A stretch of DNA of 5,100 nucleotides from NCBI GenBank assembly GCA_002362735.1, contig DEUU01000243.1, positions 1-5,100 of the forward strand, written 5' to 3'. The stretch comes from Dehalococcoidia bacterium UBA3254 (GTDB lineage: Bacteria; Chloroflexota; Dehalococcoidia; Dehalococcoidales; UBA3254). Made by a program: the position numbers and the translations under genes. Below are positions 1 to 5,100 of this stretch, one piece after another (position 1 is the first letter of the stretch; the number at the start of each line of letters is the position of its first letter). Under the pieces are notes generated by a model. That model was not told the DNA's origin. It ran no database searches and saw only the letters and a program-made list of their open reading frames with translations.

Positions 1-824
1 ATGAGCATTAATGCCACGCCTGGAGCAAACGATAATATGGGGTTGGTCAGTAAATATTGCCGGCCATCCTGAATCATACCCCCCCAGGATGGAGTAGGCG
101 GAGCTATTCCAATACCCAAGAAACTCAATCCCGCTTCGGCTAAGATTACTGAGCCCAACATCATGGTAATTAGTACAATTAGAGGAGGTAGACAATTAGG
201 GACTATATGCCGAAACATGATGCGGATATTGCGAGCCCCAATGGATCGACCGGCAGTAACATAATCATTTTCTTTTATCGATAATACCTGCCCGCACATA
301 AGTCGGGCATAGCCAGGCATCATGGCTACACTTAAAGCAATGATCACGTTTCTCATACCATTACCTAATAGAGCAGCCACGGTAAGAGCTAATAATATCA
401 TGGGGAAGGCCATCAAAGCATCGACAAACCTCATGATGATGTTATGCGCCCAGCCTCCATAATAACCTGCCAATAAGCCCAACATCATTCCAACTGTACA
501 GGAAATGCCTACAACTATCAGGCCAATCTCTAAGGATGTCCGGGAGCCAAATATCACCCTGCTTAAAGTATCTCTACCTAAAGGGTCTGTCCCTAACCAG
601 TGCAGTCGATTAGGTTGTTGCAGGGCATCGCTCAATATAAAATCGTTAGGCTCATATGGAGCCATGAAGGGAGCAAAGATGACAACTAAAATAAAGGCTA
701 CTATTACTAACAGACCAAAGGCCACCACTCTACGGCCCAGGAATACCCTGCGGAAACGCTTCCATTCACTAACCCTTGGGGGTGCTTCGCTCACCCCACT
801 AACTACAGTTACATTTTCTGACAT
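1..824 (-). CDS. DppC/OppC-type ABC transporter permease (3' end cut by window edge)
   Basis: Inner-membrane permease subunit of a peptide/nickel-class ABC importer, expected to pair with the DppB-type protein encoded just upstream. I read 274 codons without a stop before the sequence leaves the window. DppC proteins usually run to about 280-300 residues, so only a short C-terminal piece is missing. Visible hallmarks are a cytoplasmic N-terminus with a basic patch (residues 22-32) and a first membrane segment at about 33-53. The family motif HWLGTDPLGRDTLSRV lies at 75-90. The ATPase-contacting EAA loop is at about 187-205 (DYVTAGRSIGARN). The conserved AEAGLSFLGIGIAPPTPSWG is at 229-248. The ATG at 822-824 is chosen because AGGTGA (832-837) precedes it by 7 bases. 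That site overlaps the stop codon of the upstream permease, which suggests translational coupling. The two genes are only 11 bp apart. The substrate cannot be told from the permease; DppC, OppC, NikC and GsiD are alike at this level. Confidence 0.95.
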   Translation of the reverse strand, partial: MSENVTVVSGVSEAPPRVSEWKRFRRVFLGRRVVAFGLLVIVAFILVVIFAPFMAPYEPNDFILSDALQQPNRLHWLGTDPLGRDTLSRVIFGSRTSLEIGLIVVGISCTVGMMLGLLAGYYGGWAHNIIMRFVDALMAFPMILLALTVAALLGNGMRNVIIALSVAMMPGYARLMCGQVLSIKENDYVTAGRSIGARNIRIMFRHIVPNCLPPLIVLITMMLGSVILAEAGLSFLGIGIAPPTPSWGGMIQDGRQYLLTNPILSFAPGVALML

Positions 825-835
825 GTGCCATTCAC

Positions 836-1792
836 CTAGCTATACCTGATGCGAGGATCCAGCCATCCGTAAGTTAAATCTACCAGTAAATTGACCAGCA
901 TTATAAAGGTGGCAATTATCAAAACAATGCCTTGAACATAAGGATAATCCTGGTTTTGGATGGAAGTCACCGCCAGCCTTCCCATACCAGGTATATTAAA
1001 TACCTGCTCAATGATTACCGAACCCCCTATAATCATACTCAGCCCCATACCTGAGAGGGTGATCACTGGAATCAGTCCATTTTTCAAGGCATGTTTTATA
1101 ATCACTACACGCTCTTTCAGCCCTTTCGCCCAGGCTGTCCGGACATAATCTTGTTGCATTACATCCAGCATAGAAGAGCGAGTCTGTCGAGCCGTGGAAG
1201 CAATAGGGAATAATACTAAACAGATTACCGGCATAATCAGTTGACGGGTACTGAGCCATAAGTTATCAAGGGGAGAAGTATACCCCTCTACCGGCAGCCA
1301 TCTCAAATACAAGCCAAACAGATAAATCATCATAACTCCCAGCCAAAATCCAGGCACTGTGATGCCCAAGTTAGAAAAAGTGGTGACTATGGTATCGATG
1401 ATTTTACCTCGTCTTATAGCGCAAATTACTCCTGCTGGAATACCAATGATTAATCCTACAAAATAGGCTGTAAGACCGATGTGTAAAGTGATAGGCAGAC
1501 GGCGAATGATTTCTTTGACCACAGGATCTCCGTGCAGAATGGATTTGCCCATATCCCCACGAAAGATGTTGCCGATCCAGTTTAAGTATTGGACTATCAT
1601 GGGCTTATCCAAACCAAATTCGGCCTTGAGCTTGGATATCTGTTCATCGGTGAATTCTGGGAGCTCAGTTTGAGTAACCAGCATCAGGATGGGATCTCCC
1701 GGCAGTAGTCGCATAGCCACAAAAACCAGGATACTGACAATGAGAATAACCACCACTGCCATAATTAGTCTGCGTACTATGTATGTCGTCAT
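836..1792 (-). CDS. DppB/OppB-type ABC transporter permease
   Basis: Complete 318-residue inner-membrane permease of the peptide/nickel ABC importer class, close to the usual 305-340 residues. The N-terminal membrane segment is at about 8-27, followed at once by the family signature RLLPGDP (28-34). The large extracytoplasmic region 35-97 contains the FGLDKP-like stretch typical of DppB. Further hydrophobic segments lie at about 102-126, 134-165, 184-199, 240-262 and 285-307. The EAA loop that contacts the ATPase is DYVRTAWAKGLKE (215-227). The conserved EQVFNIPGMGRL is at 262-273 and the C-terminal DLTYGWLDPRIRY at 305-317. The ATG at 1790-1792 has AGAGG (1800-1804) 7 bases upstream. It lies 231 bp downstream of the NTF2-like gene and 11 bp before the DppC-type gene, so it is the first gene of a tight permease pair. 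It should form a heterodimer with that DppC-type protein. Peptide, nickel, sugar or other solute specificity is undetermined. Confidence 0.96.
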   Translation of the reverse strand: MTTYIVRRLIMAVVVILIVSILVFVAMRLLPGDPILMLVTQTELPEFTDEQISKLKAEFGLDKPMIVQYLNWIGNIFRGDMGKSILHGDPVVKEIIRRLPITLHIGLTAYFVGLIIGIPAGVICAIRRGKIIDTIVTTFSNLGITVPGFWLGVMMIYLFGLYLRWLPVEGYTSPLDNLWLSTRQLIMPVICLVLFPIASTARQTRSSMLDVMQQDYVRTAWAKGLKERVVIIKHALKNGLIPVITLSGMGLSMIIGGSVIIEQVFNIPGMGRLAVTSIQNQDYPYVQGIVLIIATFIMLVNLLVDLTYGWLDPRIRYS

Positions 1793-2023
1793 ACCGATAC
1801 CTCTAATGCAATTCCTGCCAAACTACATCAGATAATTGAGAATAGCCTTTTCGATAGATCATGAATGCCTTAAAAAACAAATGTCACAGGAATAGACCTG
1901 TTCCAAAATTACAATCAACATACGGAGATACCTCATCGGAAACGGTCACTTTTGCCTTATCAAAACTATGCGGGATGCATTGAACCAGACTTAGAAGAAC
2001 CTGGCCCAATGCATCCCTTTAGT
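1793..2023. other. 231-bp intra-operon gap between NTF2-like gene and permease genes
   Basis: The stretch contains no convincing gene. Near its right end, just after the NTF2-like stop codon, lies a long hairpin (separate entry). In the middle is a short inverted repeat, ACAGG-N6-CCTGT (1886-1901). I looked on the minus strand for a second promoter that would serve the permeases. I found only weak pairings, such as TTGATT followed by a poor -10, and would defend none of them. The SD of the DppB-type gene is at the left end (1800-1804). Other intergenic spacings in this locus are 11 and 77 bp, so the length here is out of keeping and hints at a regulatory or processing role. Confidence 0.6.
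1972..2017 (-). terminator. Long hairpin 6 bp after the NTF2-like gene; possible partial terminator or RNA-stabilising stem
   Basis: Arms GGGATGCATTG and CAATGCATCCC (1972-1982 and 2007-2017) pair perfectly over 11 bp. The stem extends inward by CTGG/CCAG pairs and two G-U pairs when read as minus-strand RNA (1983-1988 with 2001-2006), giving about 17 bp around a 12-base loop. It begins just past the stop codon at 2024-2026. On the minus strand the following sequence is GCATAGTTTTG, a weak U-tract, so complete Rho-independent termination is doubtful. On the plus strand the stem is followed by a T-rich stretch (2018-2032), but no plus-strand gene ends here. The likely role is attenuation of read-through into the permease genes, or protection of the binding-protein/NTF2 mRNA 3' end. 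A true terminator is possible but not shown. Confidence 0.55.
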
Positions 2024-2722
2024 CTATTTTTTCTCTTCAGCAACGGGAGTCGGTAAACTAGTTACTGGATGGTTAAAATGAAATGGACAAATATAAGTAG
2101 ACGGATACAGTGTCTCATCTGCGGATGCGTCAGGAGAAGCTTCCGGGGGCTGATGGCGGAAATTCTTGTCGCATTGGTCTTTAGCTTCCACCCACCCCAC
2201 CGAATAAGGTGCAAAAAAGTACATCCACCAGCGCAGTTTCCAGATTTTCCATATTCCATTTTCTTTAATGTAATCGTTTTCATAGACTCCATCCATCCAG
2301 CCATGATAGATGCCGTCCGAGACCGGCGTGGCATTGGCGCCGAAACCATACCACCTGCCTTTGGCGGTGTTGCCGTCCGGGGCAACATCGATTATGGGAG
2401 AGAGTTGCATCACTTGATGTAGGAATCCAGGGATCCTTCTACCTTTTTCTCGAGCTCTAGAGCTGTGAGCTTTAGGCGTGAAAAATCTTTTCACACCTGC
2501 TTTACCATGGAATTCTCCAGCATGAACTTTTAATAAGGTATCAGGGCGATCAGAAAACAGGTTTGCTATTTCATCCGTCATAAAATTATCAATATAGTAT
2601 CCATAAGCCCTCTGGAGTTTCTCTATCTCTTCGATATCTTTTAGAGCTCCGGTTTGCTTTTGGAGATCTGATACTTGGTTTTGTAAAGATTTTACTAAAG
2701 TCTCCAATTCTTCTACTTTCAT
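2024..2722 (-). CDS. SnoaL/NTF2-like domain protein within the transporter operon
   Basis: Predicted 232-residue soluble protein with no signal peptide or membrane segment, so probably cytoplasmic. Residues 1-28 form a short heptad-like coiled coil (leucine/valine spaced). Residues 29-175 match the SnoaL_4/NTF2-like pattern: DIEEIEKLQRAYGYYIDN (29-46), then DEIANLF (50-56), FHGKAGVKRFF (71-81), LSPIIDVAPDGNTAKGRW (107-124) and GIYHGWMDGVYENDYIKENG (137-156). The last part is WKIWKLRW (158-165). The tail ends in YPSTYICPFHFNHPVT (206-221), a motif I recall from long SnoaL-like proteins of unknown function. The fold occurs in dehydratases, isomerases and cyclases acting on cyclic or polyketide substrates, as well as in non-enzymatic binding proteins. 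Tyr42/43, Asp45 and His102 are candidate pocket residues by position only. The ATG at 2720-2722 is preferred over an upstream TTG at 2779 because AAAGGAG sits 6 bases before it. It lies 77 bp after the binding-protein gene. The reaction is unknown. Confidence 0.85.
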   Translation of the reverse strand: MKVEELETLVKSLQNQVSDLQKQTGALKDIEEIEKLQRAYGYYIDNFMTDEIANLFSDRPDTLLKVHAGEFHGKAGVKRFFTPKAHSSRAREKGRRIPGFLHQVMQLSPIIDVAPDGNTAKGRWYGFGANATPVSDGIYHGWMDGVYENDYIKENGIWKIWKLRWWMYFFAPYSVGWVEAKDQCDKNFRHQPPEASPDASADETLYPSTYICPFHFNHPVTSLPTPVAEEKK

Positions 2723-2728
2723 GTGTTG

Positions 2729-2735
2729 CTCCTTT
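2729..2735 (-). promoter_or_regulatory. Shine-Dalgarno site fixing the start of the NTF2-like gene
   Basis: AAAGGAG is read on the minus strand, with 6 bases between it and the ATG at 2720-2722. It decides against the longer reading frame beginning with TTG at 2779, which would add 19 residues unlike the family and would itself contain this site. Confidence 0.85.
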
Positions 2736-2799
2736 GAAATATATGTACAACTTAGTCCAAGGTTCACATCCTGTATCAACCTAGTTACTTCTCAATTGG

Positions 2800-4473
2800 T
2801 TACTCCCGTTTGCTAAGCCAAGTATTTTCTGGTGTCCATTGTGACATCGAGCCTAGAGTATTGAAGCCGGAGTCATGTACGTTCTTTGACTCTATGCGAG
2901 CAGTCCCCATGGTAAACAGGGGAACCACAGTATCATCATCGACCAATATTTTGACCGCTTTTTGTACTAAATCGGCTTGCACTTCATCCGTCTTCAAAGC
3001 TGTATTGATGGCATCATCCAGCCCGGCCGGCTTCTGAACGCTGACGTAATAATTAGGTTGTTGGAAATAAGATTGTAAAGCTTGCAGGGTATTAGCGCTT
3101 CCCGGGGCCACAAAAAATCCATTCCAGCCATTGGTTCTGTAGGCTGCATATTTAGAAGAATCTGCATATTCTATTTCAGTGGTTATCCCAATTTTGCTAA
3201 GGAAACCCTGGATAGCGATGGAAAGGTTTCCGTCGTTAGGTTGTACGTAAATCAGTTTTGTTTTGAACCCACTGGCATATCCAGCTTCATTCATGAGCTG
3301 CTTAGCTTTGTCTACATCATATACGCGTCCAGCCAGATCAGGGATAAATCCCACGGATGCAGGAACACAAGGTTGATAGGAGGGCTGACGGAAACCATAG
3401 AAAAGCGTCTTTGTTATCGAATCCTTGTCAACAGCATATTCCATGGCCTGCCTGACTTTGGAATTCGAAAGCGGAGATTTGGTATTTACGCTATCGGGAT
3501 AAAACCAATAAACTCCATCAGGCTGGTAGTTGAAGTTAACGCCCATAGGTTGAACGTCGCTCATAACCTTAGGATCACTGTCAGTAAGTATGTCCGCGGA
3601 TAATGCTTTAAAAGTCACTTCCCTCGTCAGGCTGTCTGATACAATAAGAAATTGAACTCCATTTAAATAAGGTTTCCCCGCTTGCCAATAATTTTCGTTT
3701 TTGGTAAATGTTAGGGCAACGTCCCGCTGGAAGCTGGCGAATTTGAACGGACCGGTCCCGACCGGATTACTTTGAGCCCAGTCCTTGCCATTCTTTTGGA
3801 AGGCTGTGGGGGAAACGATCATTCCGGTAGCTCCCGCCATATTTGTTAATATTGTGTTGTCGTAAGCACTAAGATTGATACGGACGGTGTAATCACCCTC
3901 GGTACTCACAGAAGTCCAATTAAGCGTACCAGCTTTTTTGGCAGCCATGACTGCTTCCAGGTTAAATTTGACTGCCTGGGCGTTGAAATCAGTCCCGTCG
4001 TGAAACTTAATGTCCTTCCTTAACTGGAAAACAATTGCTGACTTGTCTGGAGCGATCGTCCAACTGGTAGCTAGCCAGGGTAATATTTTACTGGAGCTGT
4101 CTACTCGGATTAGCGTTTCGACTGCTGGATAGATAAATTCCTCATCTCCCCCAAGAACACTTGCCGGCCAGCCTATAGGGCCACCCGGTGATCTATTTCG
4201 GAGTATTTTCAGAGTTCCACCGTATTCACCTGACCCTGAGGGTTTGGACGTTGTTGTCGTGGTTACAGGAGCAGTAGTGGTGGTTTTAGGAACAGTTGTG
4301 GTAGTTGAAGAAGCCGCAGTGGTAGAAGTTGATATGGGACCTGGGGTGGTAGTAGATGAAGGTGAAGTTGTAGTGGTTGTAGTCGATGTTGAGGTACTAC
4401 AGGATGTTAAAGGCACTAGTACAATTATCACCAGCAATAAACTCAAGACTAAGAAAAATTTGACCCTGTCCAT
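2800..4473 (-). CDS. Family 5 extracellular solute-binding lipoprotein (peptide/nickel class ABC transporter)
   Basis: Complete 557-residue binding protein, expected to be lipid-anchored outside the cytoplasmic membrane and to deliver its ligand to the DppB/DppC-type permeases. It has a basic N-terminus, a hydrophobic core (about 6-22) and a lipobox LTSC with the lipidated Cys at 25. Residues 26-82 are a Thr/Ser/Pro-rich linker. The SBP_bac_5 domain starts at GGTLKI (85-90). It shows the family signature FQLRKDIKFHDGTDFNAQAV (149-168), VGTGPFKF (238-245), and a later VRQAMEYAVDKDSITKTLFYG segment followed by RQPSYQPCVPAS. Domain length is normal for the family; the extra length is the linker. 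The ATG at 4471-4473 has AGGAGG (4479-4484) 5 bases upstream. It is the first gene of the operon, behind a near-consensus promoter and divergent from the marR gene. The ligand could be a peptide, metal chelate, sugar or other small molecule and cannot be read from the sequence. The NTF2-like neighbour and MarR regulator argue weakly for a non-peptide ligand. Confidence 0.96.
   Translation of the reverse strand: MDRVKFFLVLSLLLVIIVLVPLTSCSTSTSTTTTTTSPSSTTTPGPISTSTTAASSTTTTVPKTTTTAPVTTTTTSKPSGSGEYGGTLKILRNRSPGGPIGWPASVLGGDEEFIYPAVETLIRVDSSSKILPWLATSWTIAPDKSAIVFQLRKDIKFHDGTDFNAQAVKFNLEAVMAAKKAGTLNWTSVSTEGDYTVRINLSAYDNTILTNMAGATGMIVSPTAFQKNGKDWAQSNPVGTGPFKFASFQRDVALTFTKNENYWQAGKPYLNGVQFLIVSDSLTREVTFKALSADILTDSDPKVMSDVQPMGVNFNYQPDGVYWFYPDSVNTKSPLSNSKVRQAMEYAVDKDSITKTLFYGFRQPSYQPCVPASVGFIPDLAGRVYDVDKAKQLMNEAGYASGFKTKLIYVQPNDGNLSIAIQGFLSKIGITTEIEYADSSKYAAYRTNGWNGFFVAPGSANTLQALQSYFQQPNYYVSVQKPAGLDDAINTALKTDEVQADLVQKAVKILVDDDTVVPLFTMGTARIESKNVHDSGFNTLGSMSQWTPENTWLSKRE
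4228..4398 (-). repeat. Low-complexity Thr/Ser-rich linker coding segment
   Basis: Encodes residues 26-82 of the binding lipoprotein, directly after the lipidated Cys. The segment is made of runs of Thr broken by Ser, Pro, Ala and single Val, Lys, Ile and Gly residues, for example STTTTVPKTTTTAP. At DNA level it is a degenerate ACN-codon tract rather than an exact tandem repeat. It probably acts as a flexible tether between membrane anchor and binding domain; Thr-rich stretches can also be O-glycosylated. It may vary in length between strains. Confidence 0.85.
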
Positions 4474-4570
4474 TTATTCCTCCTTATTATGCTCCTTCTT
4501 ATGAAGCGGCGACATTATTATTCGTGGATTCAGAAATACTTCCCTTTCAGGTTAGCTTAAACTTTCGCCT

Positions 4571-4599
4571 AGTATAACTTAATCTTTATAAGGTGTCAA
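4571..4599 (-). promoter_or_regulatory. Sigma-70-type promoter of the transporter operon
   Basis: On the minus strand the -35 is TTGACA (4594-4599, exact consensus) and the -10 is TATACT (4571-4576, five of six), separated by 17 bp. Transcription is predicted to start near 4564, leaving a leader of about 90 nt before the ATG at 4473. The -35 lies 12 bp from the edge of the palindrome at 4612-4637. A regulator bound there would sit just upstream of this promoter and could repress or activate it. Confidence 0.85.
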
Positions 4600-4611
4600 G
4601 TAGGGTTCTAT

Positions 4612-4637
4612 ATTGGGAATCATATATGAAACCCAAT
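4612..4637. promoter_or_regulatory. 26-bp palindrome, candidate MarR operator in the divergent promoter region
   Basis: The outer half-sites are ATTGGG (4612-4617) and CCCAAT (4632-4637). The central ten bases TCATATATGA (4620-4629) are a perfect palindrome. Only the two AA pairs between core and arms break symmetry, so 22 of 26 positions match their complements. It is centred at 4624.5, covers the -35 of the marR promoter and ends 12 bp before the -35 of the transporter promoter. Size, symmetry and position between divergent genes are what is known for MarR-family operators. Binding by the adjacent MarR protein is inferred. Confidence 0.75.
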
Positions 4638-4654
4638 TTCACTTGTGTTATAAT
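4626..4654 (+). promoter_or_regulatory. Extended -10 promoter of the marR-family gene
   Basis: TATAAT (4649-4654, exact consensus) is preceded by TGT, giving an extended -10. A partial -35, ATGAAA (4626-4631, four of six), lies 17 bp upstream. The predicted start near 4661 gives a leader of about 25 nt to the GTG at 4687. The -35 is inside the 26-bp palindrome, so a protein bound there would block this promoter, consistent with negative autoregulation. Confidence 0.8.
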
Positions 4655-4686
4655 AAACGAAAAATGTGCAGGAGTTTTCTTATAAA

Positions 4687-5100
4687 GTGGACTCAAACAA
4701 TAAATTATTAAACTTTGAAAGTAATGTCTTTTCAAATAATGATTTTGATTTGTACGTGTTGATGGATCGAGCTAAAGCCACGATATCGAGATCATGCGAA
4801 CTGGAAGTAGCAACCTTTGGATTTACCCAGGAGCAGGCTTCAATACTAGACACACTGCTCAGGGGGAATGGTTCAGCTACTATCTCCGAGATAGCCGAAG
4901 CCACAGTAAAGCAGACCAATTCAGTAGCTTCACTGGTAGATCGAATGGTTAAAAATGGTCTACTGAAAAAAGAAAGACCTTCAAAGAGTTCTAAGTATAT
5001 TGTTTCCCTAACCAATAAAGGAAAAAGTTCCTATGAGAAGGTTACCAAGAATGCAGTATCGATGGCTTTTTCAGAACTATCTGTAGAAGAAAAACTCATG
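4687..5100 (+). CDS. MarR-family winged-helix transcriptional regulator (3' end cut by window edge)
   Basis: 138 codons are visible and the frame is open at the window end. MarR proteins are usually 140-180 residues, so the missing part is probably the last dimerisation helix. Dimerisation helix 1 spans about 19-43 (DFDLYVLMDRAKATISRSCE and on). The winged-helix domain follows: GFTQEQASILDTLL (45-58), ATISEIAEA (64-72), a recognition helix near QTNSVASLVDRMVKNGLL (76-93), a wing KKERPSKSSKYIVSLT (94-109) and the common LTNKGK (108-113). The wing lacks the Asp-x-Arg found in many MarR proteins and carries Ser/Lys instead. The GTG start at 4687 has AGGAG 12 bases upstream, a long spacing. An in-frame GTG at 4666 would start within a few bases of the predicted transcript start, and an ATG at 4762 has no SD and would cut helix 1. 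It is divergent from the transport operon and likely regulates it and itself in response to a small ligand; that role is inferred. Confidence 0.9.
   Translation, partial: MDSNNKLLNFESNVFSNNDFDLYVLMDRAKATISRSCELEVATFGFTQEQASILDTLLRGNGSATISEIAEATVKQTNSVASLVDRMVKNGLLKKERPSKSSKYIVSLTNKGKSSYEKVTKNAVSMAFSELSVEEKLM

Noticed and set aside
1859..1921. Minus-strand 20-codon ORF with a GAGG-like SD, a possible leader peptide ahead of the permeases.
   Set aside because: It is very short, has no run of a regulatory codon and no clear alternative hairpins. A chance ORF of this size is common.
1861..1983. Plus-strand 40-codon ORF in the intra-operon gap.
   Set aside because: It has no SD and no recognisable composition, it runs into the hairpin, and it is antisense to the operon transcript.
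2069..2422. Plus-strand open frames opposite the NTF2-like gene, the binding protein and the permeases.
   Set aside because: They are antisense shadows with low-plausibility protein sequence and no SD or promoter. The minus-strand proteins have clear family motifs.
2431..2515. Cluster of hexamer palindromes (GGATCC, CTCGAG, GAGCTC, TCTAGA, CCATGG, GAATTC) resembling a cloning polylinker.
   Set aside because: The stretch stays in frame within the NTF2-like gene, the sites are spread over about 85 bp with coding sequence between them, and the protein pattern continues on both sides. It is probably chance.
2722..2779. Upstream TTG start that would lengthen the NTF2-like protein by 19 residues.
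   Set aside because: There is no SD before the TTG, and the clear AAAGGAG lies 6 bases before the ATG at 2722. The extra residues do not look like part of the fold.
4474..4515. Minus-strand 13-codon upstream ORF whose stop codon abuts the start codon of the binding-protein gene.
   Set aside because: There is no SD for its ATG, and its 3' half is simply the purine-rich SD region of the main gene. Coincidence is the simplest reading.
4680..5015. Minus-strand open frame opposite the marR gene.
   Set aside because: The plus-strand frame has a complete winged-helix pattern with its own promoter. The antisense frame shows no family features.

Overview
The window is bacterial. It carries a Sec lipoprotein signal, sigma-70-type promoters, strong Shine-Dalgarno sites and tightly packed transport genes. 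It looks like one chromosomal transport locus of a moderate-GC, probably anaerobic bacterium. The Thr/Ser-rich linker after the lipobox, the style of the MarR protein and the NTF2-like protein remind me of Dehalococcoidia (Chloroflexota). That assignment is from memory of family style only and is low confidence; a Firmicute or deltaproteobacterial-type genome is not excluded.

Layout: four genes on the minus strand appear to form one operon read right to left. First is an extracellular solute-binding lipoprotein of the oligopeptide/nickel family (SBP family 5, 2800-4473). Second is a small SnoaL/NTF2-like protein (2024-2722). A 231-bp gap with a strong hairpin follows. Then come two inner-membrane permeases of the DppB type (836-1792) and DppC type (1-824, cut by the left edge, roughly 20 residues short of a normal C-terminus). 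ATPase subunits (DppD/DppF type) would be expected beyond the left edge but cannot be seen. On the plus strand at the right edge, a MarR-family winged-helix regulator (from 4687, cut by the right edge) is divergently transcribed.

The divergent region 4474-4686 is the most informative part. It holds a near-consensus promoter for the transport operon (TTGACA, 17 bp, TATACT on the minus strand) and an extended -10 promoter for marR (TGTTATAAT on the plus strand). Between them is a 26-bp near-perfect palindrome that covers the marR -35. The simplest reading is an autoregulated MarR repressor that also controls the transporter in response to a small molecule.

Working model (inference): the lipoprotein captures a solute outside the membrane, the DppB/DppC pair imports it, and the NTF2-fold protein binds or transforms it or a derivative. 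MarR would sense the solute or product. An NTF2/SnoaL-like protein between the binding protein and the permeases, plus a MarR regulator, suggests that the substrate may not be a peptide but perhaps an aromatic, terpenoid or polyketide-like compound. No defence system, CRISPR array, tRNA, rRNA or insertion sequence was seen.
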